Source: an uncultured Frankiales bacterium (GTDB taxonomy: Bacteria > Actinomycetota > Actinomycetes > Mycobacteriales > SCTD01). Taken from it: DNA of 6,414 nucleotides. The notes under the pieces are model-generated. The model made no database searches and was not told the DNA's origin. It saw only the letters and a program-made list of their open reading frames with translations. The DNA lies in contig CAMLIA010000217.1 in assembly GCA_946479905.1 (NCBI GenBank), forward strand, positions 1-6,414. The letters run 5' to 3'. The position numbers were made by a program, and so were the translations under genes. Shown here piece by piece: positions 1 through 6,403 of the stretch; position 1 is the first letter of the stretch, and each line of letters opens with the position of its first letter.

Positions 1-92
1 TTGCGGGTCGCGACGATGCGCTCCGCCACCCGCTTGATGCGCTCAGCGTCCGACACCGACGACCCGCCGTACTTCTGAACGACGAGGCCCAT
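1..92 (-). CDS. ask: Aspartate kinase, N-terminal fragment (cut by window edge)
   Basis: The product is aspartokinase, which phosphorylates L-aspartate to aspartyl-4-phosphate. This is the first step toward lysine, methionine, threonine and diaminopimelate, in the cytoplasm. Only the first 30 codons are present. The translation begins MGLVVQKYGGSSVSDAERI and continues into a basic helix ending at the window edge. The VxKYGGSSV segment is the nucleotide-binding KFGG-type signature found at the extreme N-terminus of all aspartokinases, with the lysine and paired glycines in place. The ATG at 92-90 is placed as in known actinobacterial homologues. There is no well-spaced Shine-Dalgarno sequence (a GGAG lies only 3 bases before the ATG). 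A TACCCT box ends 7 bases upstream, so the mRNA is probably leaderless. The gene is divergent from the ABC transporter genes. Identity is secure despite the short fragment; the catalytic core and ACT domains are out of view. Confidence 0.93.
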   Translation of the reverse strand, partial: MGLVVQKYGGSSVSDAERIKRVAERIVATR

Positions 93-99
93 GCGCTCC

Positions 100-105
100 A
101 GGGTA
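100..105 (-). promoter_or_regulatory. -10 box for aspartokinase, leaderless-type
   Basis: On the minus strand the hexamer TACCCT fits the actinobacterial -10 pattern TANNNT. Seven bases (99-93) separate it from the ATG at 92, so transcription would begin at or next to the A of the start codon. I see no convincing -35 hexamer 16-18 bases upstream (the bases there read CGGAAA). The call rests on the spacing and on the same arrangement at two other genes in the window. Confidence 0.55.
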
Positions 106-130
106 CCGGCGCGTCGCACCCGTTTCCGCG

Positions 131-136
131 TAGCGT
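131..136 (+). promoter_or_regulatory. -10 box for the ABC exporter operon, leaderless-type
   Basis: TAGCGT matches TANNNT and is followed by seven bases (137-143) and then ATG at 144. No purine-rich ribosome binding site precedes that ATG, so a leaderless transcript starting at the ATG is the simplest reading. The expected -35 position (about 108-113) has no good match and lies beside the -10 box of the divergent aspartokinase gene, so the two promoters probably occlude each other. Confidence 0.55.
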
Positions 137-143
137 GCGGCCG

Positions 144-1033
<890 letters not shown>

Positions 1034-1037
<4 letters not shown>

Positions 1038-2062
1038 CCCTGCAGGGCGTGCTGACCGTCGCCGAGCAGGAGTTCACCCTGCGCATCCGGGCCGGCCGGT
1101 GGCGCTGGCTGCTCGGGGCGTGGTTCGCCGTGCTGACCCTCGTCACGGTGCTGATCCGGCTCGCGGTGGAGACCGTCGACCAGGGACGGGCCCAGGACAA
1201 GGGCGTGGTGGTGTACGGCGGACTGACGCTGCTCGTCCTCGGGCTCGCGCTCCTCGTCGTACCGACCCTGTCCGCCCAGTCGGTCAACGGCGACCGGGAG
1301 CGCGGGACGCTGGCGACGCTGCAGGTGACGCGGCTCAGCGCCGGTGACATCGCCGTCGGCAAGTTCGTCGCCGCGTGGGGCACCTCGCTGGTGTTCCTCG
1401 GGCTGATGCTGCCGCTGGTGCTCTACGCCATGACGCAGGGAGGCGTGCCGTTCGGGCGGGTCGTCGCGGTGACCGTCGTCGTCGCGGTGATCCTCGGCAG
1501 CGTGATCGCCGTGGCGCTGTGCCTGTCCTCGCTGCTCAACCGGACCACGACGTCCGGGGTGCTGGCGTACCTGGTCGTCTTCGCGCTCACCGTGGGCACG
1601 ACCGTCACCTTCGCCCTCGCGCTCGCCCTGTCGTCCGAGAGCTACCAGCAGCGGGTCCCCGGGTTCTGCCCGGACCCGGCCGCGGAGTGCCCCGAGCAGA
1701 CCTACGAGGCGACGCGGAGCCGGCCCGACCGGGTGTGGTGGCTGCTGGCCCCCAACCCCTTCGTGATCCTCGCCGACGCCGCGCCGAAGCTGCCGCCCGA
1801 GACGGCTGCCGAGCGGCAGCGCCGGGAGGCCCTCGAGCAGCAGGGCGTGCACGTGAGCAACCTGCGCGACAGCGACCCGCTCGGCGGCCTGGGCGGGACG
1901 GTCCGCGGCGCCCGCAAGGGCCCCGGGTCGTCGACGGGCTCCCCGGTCTGGCCGTGGGGACTCGGGTTCGACGTGCTGGTCGGCACCGGCGCGCTGTGGC
2001 TCACCGCCCAGCGGCTCCGGACACCCACCCGCACGCTGCCGATGGGCCAGCGCGTCGCCTGA
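1034..2062 (+). CDS. ABC-2 type transporter permease
   Basis: This is the integral membrane subunit of the exporter, 342 aa, pairing with the upstream ATPase. Six hydrophobic segments are visible at about residues 24-44, 57-80, 110-133, 143-166, 174-199 and 305-327. Between the second and third lies SVNGDRERGTLATLQVTR (83-100), which matches the cytoplasmic G-E/D-R-E-x-G-T-L coupling segment of ABC-2 (NosY/NatB-like) permeases. With the N-terminus inside, the long loop 200-304 faces outward. It holds two cysteines, C212 and C219, that could form a disulfide, and a proline/arginine/glycine-rich second half. This loop is longer than in many ABC-2 permeases. The start is GTG 1034, overlapping the ATPase stop as GTGA and preceded by GGAG. 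The gene ends six bases before the stop of the convergent PepSY gene. Substrate unknown; the exporter assignment rests on family and gene pairing. Confidence 0.9.
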
Positions 2063-2073
2063 GCGGGCTCAGG
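2058..2073. terminator. Perfect 16-bp palindrome across both stop codons, probable bidirectional terminator
   Basis: CCTGAGC (2058-2064), GG, then GCTCAGG (2067-2073) forms a perfect 7-bp inverted repeat with a minimal loop, or 6 bp with a 4-base loop. It contains the TGA of the permease (2060-2062) and, on the other strand, the TGA of the PepSY gene (2071-2069). The convergent genes are only six bases apart, so a shared terminator is expected here. There is no T-tract on either side; factor-independent hairpins without a T-tract have been proposed in actinobacteria. The stem is short, so the strength is uncertain. Confidence 0.5.
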
Positions 2074-3814
2074 TGGCCGGTTCCTCCACCGCCGGCTGGC
2101 CCGCTTCCTGCAGCGGGACGTCGGCCACCACGTCGTCCGCCGCGTCAGTCGCCACCGCGTCGGTCACCACGACGGCGGACGGCGTCAGCGCGCGGGCGAA
2201 GCCGGCGGCGGCGGTCTGCAGGTCGACGCCTGCGAGCACGGCCTCGGCCACGACACGGCGCAGCTCTGACTCGGGCAGCACGAGCAGCTCACCGTCCTCG
2301 GCGGCTGTCACAGTGGCCGTCCGCACGCCCGTCTGCAGCACGCCGATCTCACCGAAGCACTGCGCAGCTCCCAGGTGCGCCACGACGAGAGCGCCTGCGT
2401 CCTGCTGGACGCTGACGTCGAACGAGCCGGACGTGATGACGTAGAACCCGTCGGCGGGCTCTCCCTGGCGGACGATGACGTCCCCCGCCGACACGGCCAG
2501 CACCTCCGCTCGCCGCTCCGCGGCGTCCACGACCTCGGGCGGGAGCTGCACCATGGCCGCGCGGATCACCTTCGCCCGCTTGGCCTTGGCCCGGCGTCGC
2601 AGGACGAGGCTCCCGAAGCCGGTGCCGACCAGGCCGATCGTCAGCAGCGCGACGAGCACGTAGACCATCCGGCCGGGCGTGCGGAACGGCGCCCCCGAGT
2701 GCAGCGGGAACGCCCAGCTCTCATAGCCCTGCGCGGCGAGGTTGTAGTCCGAGGGCCGACCCGTCCGCAGCGCTGCCCCTGAGTACTGGTCGACCCAGAC
2801 GACCAGGTTCCCGCCCCGTCCGCGTGGCCCGGCGGCGGGGTCCCAGCCCTTGCTCACGCGCACGACGAAGCTGCCGGTCGGCCCGAAGGGCAGCGAGACG
2901 CCTTGGACCCTGCCGCCTGTGGTCCGGCCCGCCTCCGCGACGGCAGCGTCCACCGGGAGCGCAGCGGCGCCGTCACTCGGGACGGTCGAGGTCGCAGGAC
3001 GAACCGCGGAGCGCACGCCCTGGTCGGCCCCGGGGGTGACGGCGTACCAGGCCTTGCGGAACTGGTCGTGGAAGGTGAAGTTCAGGCCCGTCACGCAGAC
3101 CAGCAGCAGGACGGGCAGTGCCAGGAAGCCCATGCCGCGGTGGAGATCGACGTTCACGCGCAGCGCGTTGCCCCGGCGCACGCTGAGGCTGCGGAACCAC
3201 CGACGCGCTGCCGGCCACAGCCACACGTACGCGCCCGTCAGGAGAACGACGATGACGCCGATCCCCAGCACACCCACGACGTGCCTGCCGGAGACGCCGA
3301 GAACGGTCCGGTCCTTCAGCCACAGCTCACCGTGGAGGTTGCGGGTGCTCGCCACGAACCCCTCCGACGGGTCCCGCACCCCGTTGACAGCGCCGGTGCC
3401 CGGGTCGACGTAGACCAGGCGCTGAGGCGAGGTGGGCTTGCCCTTGAGGAAGGGCGGCATGCCTGGCGGTGGTGGGAACGACATCGTCACGACGTAGACG
3501 CCGGTCTGGTTCTGCGGGGTGGCCACGCTGGCCGCGCGAGCTCCAGGGACGAGTCGCCGGGCGCTCTCGACGGCCGCCTGCGGACCGACGTCGCCGCTCG
3601 TGTGGTGGAACAGCCCCGGTCGCGACCACGCGTCGATCTGGTCGCCGAAGACGAGCACGCTGCCCGTGGCGCACTGGACGACCACCCAGATCCCGAGGAC
3701 AACGGCCAGCCAGCGGTGCACGGACAGCAACGTCGCCCGTGGCCGTTGCGCCAGCGGGAGCCGGCGCTTCGTGCTCCCCTTCGCCGGCCGAGCCGGCGCT
3801 GTCGTGGTGGTCAT
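2069..3814 (-). CDS. PepSY-type transmembrane protein fused to a cyclic-nucleotide-binding domain
   Basis: A 581-aa membrane protein. Residues 1-410 match the PepSY-associated TM (PiuB/FoxB-like) layout: a basic N-terminus, HRW (33-35) before helix 1 (35-58), an outer PepSY domain (about 75-150), LHGELW (160-165) and helix 2 (178-200), a basic inner loop, DLHRGMGF (223-230) at helix 3 (226-248), a second outer PepSY domain (about 285-355), PLHSG (370-374) and helix 4 (381-405). A basic stretch RRRAKAKRAK follows, placing the C-terminus inside. Residues 437-525 form a Crp-like cNMP-binding domain with the phosphate cassette FGEIGVL (487-493) and RTATV (498-502). The glutamate and arginine that contact cAMP are kept; the proline usually before the arginine is Val. 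The tail 545-581 is acidic and probably disordered. Relatives with this scaffold handle heme, siderophore or ferric reduction; that role is inferred. Start: ATG 3814 has GGGGGA upstream, whereas GTG 3847 overlaps a candidate -10 box. The gene seems to be transcribed alone. Confidence 0.87.
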   Translation of the reverse strand: MTTTTAPARPAKGSTKRRLPLAQRPRATLLSVHRWLAVVLGIWVVVQCATGSVLVFGDQIDAWSRPGLFHHTSGDVGPQAAVESARRLVPGARAASVATPQNQTGVYVVTMSFPPPPGMPPFLKGKPTSPQRLVYVDPGTGAVNGVRDPSEGFVASTRNLHGELWLKDRTVLGVSGRHVVGVLGIGVIVVLLTGAYVWLWPAARRWFRSLSVRRGNALRVNVDLHRGMGFLALPVLLLVCVTGLNFTFHDQFRKAWYAVTPGADQGVRSAVRPATSTVPSDGAAALPVDAAVAEAGRTTGGRVQGVSLPFGPTGSFVVRVSKGWDPAAGPRGRGGNLVVWVDQYSGAALRTGRPSDYNLAAQGYESWAFPLHSGAPFRTPGRMVYVLVALLTIGLVGTGFGSLVLRRRAKAKRAKVIRAAMVQLPPEVVDAAERRAEVLAVSAGDVIVRQGEPADGFYVITSGSFDVSVQQDAGALVVAHLGAAQCFGEIGVLQTGVRTATVTAAEDGELLVLPESELRRVVAEAVLAGVDLQTAAAGFARALTPSAVVVTDAVATDAADDVVADVPLQEAGQPAVEEPAT

Positions 3815-3817
3815 GCT

Positions 3818-3823
3818 TCCCCC
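3818..3823 (-). promoter_or_regulatory. Ribosome binding site for the PepSY-cNMP gene
   Basis: On the minus strand GGGGGA lies three bases before ATG 3814-3812. It is an imperfect Shine-Dalgarno sequence with rather short spacing, but it is better than anything before the in-frame GTG at 3847, so it favours the shorter protein. Confidence 0.45.
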
Positions 3824-3843
3824 GATGGACGTCGTGGCGGGGG

Positions 3844-3849
3844 ACACTA
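3844..3849 (-). promoter_or_regulatory. Candidate -10 box for the PepSY-cNMP gene
   Basis: Minus-strand TAGTGT fits TANNNT. A transcript starting about seven bases downstream would have a leader of roughly 22 bases containing the GGGGGA site. No clear -35 is visible. The box covers the first base of the alternative GTG start, which argues against that start. The evidence is weak. Confidence 0.3.
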
Positions 3850-3869
3850 AGGACGAACCGGGCAGGCTG

Positions 3870-3889
3870 GCTGTCGGGCTCCCGACAGC
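3870..3889. terminator. 9-bp inverted repeat just after the GNAT stop codon
   Basis: GCTGTCGGG (3870-3878), CT, then CCCGACAGC (3881-3889) is a perfect 9-bp inverted repeat. On the minus strand it begins at the base after the GNAT stop codon (3892-3890) and lies about 20 bases upstream of the candidate PepSY promoter. The position suits a terminator for the ybaB-recR-GNAT cluster. The absence of a T-tract and the very small loop leave open that it is an operator for the PepSY gene or both. Confidence 0.5.
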
Positions 3890-4732
3890 TCAGCCGAGGG
3901 CTCCGCTGGGCAGGTAGGGCGACATCGGCGGCTGGCCGCGCAGGAACACGTGGCCCTCCCCTGGTAGCAGCGGCAGCCGGGCGTCGAGGCAGACATCGAT
4001 CGCCCACTGCTGGTCGTGCGCCAGCCAGTCGACGGTGACCGGGTCGGACGCCTCGGCGAGCACCGTCCACAGCAGCTCGGTCGCGGTCTGCGGGTCGGTC
4101 GCGCCGAGCGACACCAGGCCCGCCGGTCGCAGGATCGCGAAGCCGGTGTCGGCGACGAGCAGCCGGTAGCCGAGCCGCTCGCAGTACGGCAGGTCCGGCG
4201 CCATGCCGGCCCCACGGACCTTGCGCACCACGTCGTCGACGAGCTCGCCGTGCTCGGACCAGGTCGACTCACGCACCCGGGTCGTCGGGATCAGCGACCG
4301 GTCGACGGTGCCCTTCGCGGTCAGGCAGGGCACCAGGTCGAAGCCGGCCCGCCGGTAGCGACGCAGCGCCGCAGGGGCTCGGGTCGCGAGGATCCAGGAC
4401 CGGTCGGTCGCCGTGGTCAGGCATGCGTCGAGCAGCGCGCGGCCGACGCCCTGCGACTGGAAGGCGGGATCCACCATGAGCAGGCTGAGGAACCACATCC
4501 CCTCGCGCACCAGCGCCAGCGCGCAGCCGACGACCTTCCCGTCGTGCTCGGCGACCCACGCGCCGTCCGGGTCGGTCTCCTGCAGGTGCAGGACCCGCCC
4601 CTCGGCCCGGGCGTGGTACTCCGGGGACTCGGGCGGCATCTCCTCGCCGAGGGCCACGAGCGCGTCGTGCGTGACCTGGCGCGCTGCGGGGGCGTCAGCC
4701 GGGACGAGCGGCCGGAGCGCAGCGTCAGTCAC
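3890..4732 (-). CDS. GNAT family N-acetyltransferase with an extra C-terminal domain
   Basis: A 280-aa soluble protein predicted to transfer the acetyl group of acetyl-CoA to an amine; the substrate is unknown. The N-terminal GNAT fold spans about residues 5-140. Strand 4 is FLSLLMVDP (81-89), followed by the pyrophosphate-binding loop QSQGVGRAL (92-100), a good match to motif A (Q/RxxGxG/A). RRYRRAGF (124-131) corresponds to motif B. Residues 150-280 form a second region seen in actinobacterial two-part GNATs, ending [12 protein letters not shown] (266-277). It has no Q/RxxGxG loop and may be a degenerate second GNAT lobe or a dimer/substrate domain. At 280 aa it is much longer than a single GNAT domain (about 150). 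The GTG start (4732-4730) overlaps the recR stop as GTGA with no strong Shine-Dalgarno sequence, so translation is probably coupled to recR. The link to repair may be positional only. Confidence 0.87.
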   Translation of the reverse strand: MTDAALRPLVPADAPAARQVTHDALVALGEEMPPESPEYHARAEGRVLHLQETDPDGAWVAEHDGKVVGCALALVREGMWFLSLLMVDPAFQSQGVGRALLDACLTTATDRSWILATRAPAALRRYRRAGFDLVPCLTAKGTVDRSLIPTTRVRESTWSEHGELVDDVVRKVRGAGMAPDLPYCERLGYRLLVADTGFAILRPAGLVSLGATDPQTATELLWTVLAEASDPVTVDWLAHDQQWAIDVCLDARLPLLPGEGHVFLRGQPPMSPYLPSGALG

Positions 4733-5328
4733 ACGTCGACGCTACGACGGCCCTCGAACGCTCGGCCAAGGGTTATCTCGTCGGCGTACTCGAGGTCACC
4801 GCCCACCGGCAGCCCGCTCGCGAGCCGGGTCACGTGCAGCCCCATCGGCTTCACCAGCCGTGCCAGGTAGGCGGCCGTCGCCTCCCCCTCGAGGTTCGGG
4901 TCGGTGGCCAGGATGAGCTCGGTGACGGTCCCGTCGGCCAGCCGGGTCATGAGCTCGCGGACCCGCAGGTCGTCGGGGCCGATGCCCTCGATCGGGGAGA
5001 TGGCGCCGCCGAGCACGTGGTAGCGCCCCCGGAACTCCCGGGTCTTCTCGATCGCGACGACGTCCTTGCTCTCCTCGACCACGCAGATGACGCTCAGGTC
5101 CCGCCGGGGGTCGCGGCACACGCGGCACTCGTCCTGCTCGCTCACGTTGCCGCAGATCCGGCAGAACCGGACCTTGTCCTTCACCTCGGTGAGGGCGGTG
5201 ACCAGGCGCTTCACGTCGGCCGGGTCGGCCGCCAGCAGGTGGAACGCGATCCGCTGCGCGCTCTTCGGGCCGACGCCGGGGAGCTGACCGAGCTCGTCGA
5301 TCAGGTCCTGCACGGCTCCTTCGTACAA
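4729..5328 (-). CDS. recR: Recombination protein RecR
   Basis: RecR acts with RecF and RecO to load RecA onto gapped DNA for recombinational repair, forming a ring-shaped tetramer in the cytoplasm. The protein is full length at 199 aa. It has a helix-hairpin-helix [18 protein letters not shown] (15-32), a four-cysteine zinc site C56-x2-C59 and C68-x2-C71, a Toprim domain from about 79 ([11 protein letters not shown], with E85, and the [11 protein letters not shown] loop 141-151), and the C-terminal [17 protein letters not shown] segment (179-195). The start is TTG at 5328-5326. This rare codon is chosen because the resulting [14 protein letters not shown] matches the usual actinobacterial N-terminus (MYEG or MFEG). 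It lies three bases after the ybaB stop with no good Shine-Dalgarno sequence upstream, so re-initiation from ybaB is likely. A GAAGGAG run lies just inside the coding region. Confidence 0.97.
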   Translation of the reverse strand: MYEGAVQDLIDELGQLPGVGPKSAQRIAFHLLAADPADVKRLVTALTEVKDKVRFCRICGNVSEQDECRVCRDPRRDLSVICVVEESKDVVAIEKTREFRGRYHVLGGAISPIEGIGPDDLRVRELMTRLADGTVTELILATDPNLEGEATAAYLARLVKPMGLHVTRLASGLPVGGDLEYADEITLGRAFEGRRSVDV

Positions 5329-5340
5329 GGTCTACAGACC
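5329..5340. repeat. Small inverted repeat at the ybaB-recR junction
   Basis: GGTCT (5329-5333), AC, AGACC (5336-5340) is a perfect 5-bp inverted repeat. It covers the ybaB stop codon (5334-5332) and abuts the recR TTG start (5328). As RNA it could form a weak hairpin immediately before the start codon, a possible modulator of re-initiation. It is short enough to be chance. Confidence 0.3.
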
Positions 5341-5697
5341 GCCCAGCAGGCCCTGCGCGCCACCGGCGACCGGGCCCATCGCGGCCTCGCCCAGCTCGGC
5401 GGCCTGCGACTGGCCGTCGCGGATCGCCGCGAGCAGCAGGTCCTCGAGGGTCTCGACGTCGTCGGGGTCGACCGCCTTGGCGTCGATCTTCACGGCCAGC
5501 ACCTCACCGGTGCCGCTCACCGTGACCGTGACGAGCCCGCCGCCGGCGGTGCCGGTGATCTGGGTGTTCGCCAGCTGCTCCTGCGCCTCGGCCATCTGCG
5601 CCTGCATGGCCTGGGCCTGCTTGAGCAGCGCCTGCATGTTGGGCGCACCGCCCGGAGCGCCTCGTGGAGGCGTCGGCCCCCTCTTGCCCTTGGCCAC
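5332..5697 (-). CDS. ybaB: YbaB/EbfC family nucleoid-associated protein
   Basis: A 121-aa DNA-binding protein of the YbaB/EbfC family, which forms dimers that bind and compact DNA and is often encoded directly before recR. Residues 1-20 are a Gly/Pro/Lys-rich extension. Residues 21-45 (from NMQALLKQAQAMQAQM) form the Met/Gln-rich helix typical of the family. Residues 46-75 are the strand region TGTAGGGLVTVTVSGTGEV followed by IDAKAVDPDDVETLEDLLL (71-89), the most conserved part. The C-terminus is Gly/Ala-rich. The GTG start (5697-5695) is fixed by a perfect AGGAGG five bases upstream. It is first in the apparent ybaB-recR-GNAT operon. dnaX, frequently located upstream of ybaB in bacteria, is replaced here by a divergent VTT gene. 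Confidence 0.95.
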   Translation of the reverse strand: MAKGKRGPTPPRGAPGGAPNMQALLKQAQAMQAQMAEAQEQLANTQITGTAGGGLVTVTVSGTGEVLAVKIDAKAVDPDDVETLEDLLLAAIRDGQSQAAELGEAAMGPVAGGAQGLLGGL

Positions 5698-5702
5698 CAG
5701 GG

Positions 5703-5708
5703 CCTCCT
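5703..5708 (-). promoter_or_regulatory. Strong ribosome binding site for ybaB
   Basis: A perfect minus-strand AGGAGG lies five bases upstream of GTG 5697. It is the strongest Shine-Dalgarno sequence in the window and fixes the ybaB start, in contrast with the leaderless neighbours and the weakly signalled recR and GNAT starts behind it. Confidence 0.85.
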
Positions 5709-5721
5709 CTCGTACCCCCTC

Positions 5722-5727
5722 AGCCTA
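5722..5727 (-). promoter_or_regulatory. Candidate -10 box for the ybaB-recR-GNAT operon
   Basis: Minus-strand TAGGCT fits TANNNT. A start about 7 bases downstream, near 5714, would give a leader of about 17 bases that includes the AGGAGG site. No clear -35 is seen. The box overlaps the plus-strand TACGGT box of the VTT gene by two bases (the TA at 5726-5727). Confidence 0.5.
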
Positions 5728-5731
5728 CGGT
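5726..5731 (+). promoter_or_regulatory. -10 box for the VTT membrane protein, leaderless-type
   Basis: TACGGT fits TANNNT and is followed by six bases (5732-5737) and then GTG at 5738, so the transcript would start at or next to the start codon. No Shine-Dalgarno sequence is available, because the stretch just upstream is the overlapping promoter of the ybaB operon. No -35 match is apparent. Confidence 0.5.
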
Positions 5732-5737
5732 TGCGGG

Positions 5738-6403
5738 GTGACACCCAGGCGCCGCCTCGCCGTCCTGGTCGTCGCGATCACCGTCGTACCGGTCCTGCTG
5801 TACCTGCTGCACGTGCTCGACGCGCACCAGCTGCGCGACGCCGTCCACCGCGCCGGCCCCTGGGCGCCGCTCGCCTGGGTCGTCGTCTCGGCGCTGCTGG
5901 GTGCGGCACTGCTGCCGGGGCCGGTGCTCGCGGGTGCGGGTGGGCTGCTTTTCGGTGCGGCGGTCGGCACCGTCACGACGGTGACGAGCGCGGTGCTGTC
6001 GGCCCTGCTCAGCCGGGAGGTCGGCCACCGGGCGGGGTACGACGGGGCGGTCGAGGTCCTGGGGCCGCGGGCCCGCGCGATCGAGCACGTCGGGTTCGAG
6101 ACGGTGCTCGTGCAGCGGCTGGCGCCCGGCATCCCCGACGGCCCGCTGTCCTACGCGTTCGGCGCGCTCGGGGTCAGCCGGCGCGACCTCGCGCTGGGCA
6201 CCGCCCTCGGCACGCTGCCGCGGGCGTTCTCCTACACCGCGATCGGGGCGTCCCTCGACGACCCGACGTCACCGCTCGCCTGGGCCGGCATCGCCGGGGT
6301 GGTCGCCTCGGCGGTCCTCGGGGCGGTCGCCGCCCGGCGGCTGCACCTGCGCTACCGGGTGCGCAGCCGCCAGGGGTCGCAAGACGGCCCTTCCCGCGGC
6401 TGA
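5738..6403 (+). CDS. VTT (TVP38/TMEM64, DedA-like) membrane protein
   Basis: A 221-aa inner membrane protein of the VTT/SNARE-associated superfamily. Related proteins act in lipid scrambling or flipping and in membrane homeostasis; the role here is inferred. Hydrophobic segments are at about residues 7-25, 45-65, 66-92 and 178-200. The family core is visible as LPGPVLAGAGGLLFGAAVGT (59-78), a glycine-rich re-entrant segment, and VLVQRLAPGIPDGPLSYAFG (123-142) followed by ALGTLPRAFSYTAIGAS (156-172). The latter match the R-x-x-P-x-x-P and G-x-x-P-x-x-F/Y elements of TVP38-like proteins. The C-terminus is basic and short. The start is GTG 5738 (VTPRRR), preceded by TACGGT at leaderless spacing. 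In-frame extension upstream to 5477 would run through ybaB in antisense and gives a non-membrane leader, so it is rejected. The gene is divergent from ybaB. Confidence 0.87.
   Translation: MTPRRRLAVLVVAITVVPVLLYLLHVLDAHQLRDAVHRAGPWAPLAWVVVSALLGAALLPGPVLAGAGGLLFGAAVGTVTTVTSAVLSALLSREVGHRAGYDGAVEVLGPRARAIEHVGFETVLVQRLAPGIPDGPLSYAFGALGVSRRDLALGTALGTLPRAFSYTAIGASLDDPTSPLAWAGIAGVVASAVLGAVAARRLHLRYRVRSRQGSQDGPSRG

Noticed and set aside
1487..1500. Possible repeat of GTCGTC-type triplets inside the permease gene
   Set aside because: It encodes a valine-rich helix in the correct frame and reflects codon bias, not a structured repeat.
1375..2415. A 346-codon plus-strand open frame crossing the permease-PepSY junction
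   Set aside because: It runs through the ends of two convergent genes in another frame, crosses the terminator palindrome and has an Arg/Pro/Ala-rich nonsense composition.
2903..3850. A 315-codon plus-strand open frame antisense to the PepSY-cNMP gene
   Set aside because: It is a frame shadow of a GC-rich gene. The peptide is Arg/Ala/Pro/His-rich with no domain, and the opposite strand encodes a clear protein family with matching helices and motifs.
3327..4070. A 247-codon minus-strand open frame overlapping the PepSY and GNAT genes
   Set aside because: It is an alternative frame covering the intergenic palindrome and the N-terminal part of the PepSY gene. Low-complexity Arg/Gly/Ala/Pro content; no family match by eye.
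4016..4870. A 284-codon plus-strand open frame antisense to GNAT and recR
   Set aside because: It spans two well-supported minus-strand genes, has no recognizable motif and looks like a compositional artefact.
5477..5737. N-terminal extension of the VTT protein by 87 residues
   Set aside because: It would lie antisense to ybaB, and GTG 5738 lies 6 bases after a TACGGT box at a family-appropriate protein start. The extension is Cys/Ala/Pro-rich and unlike any VTT N-terminus.
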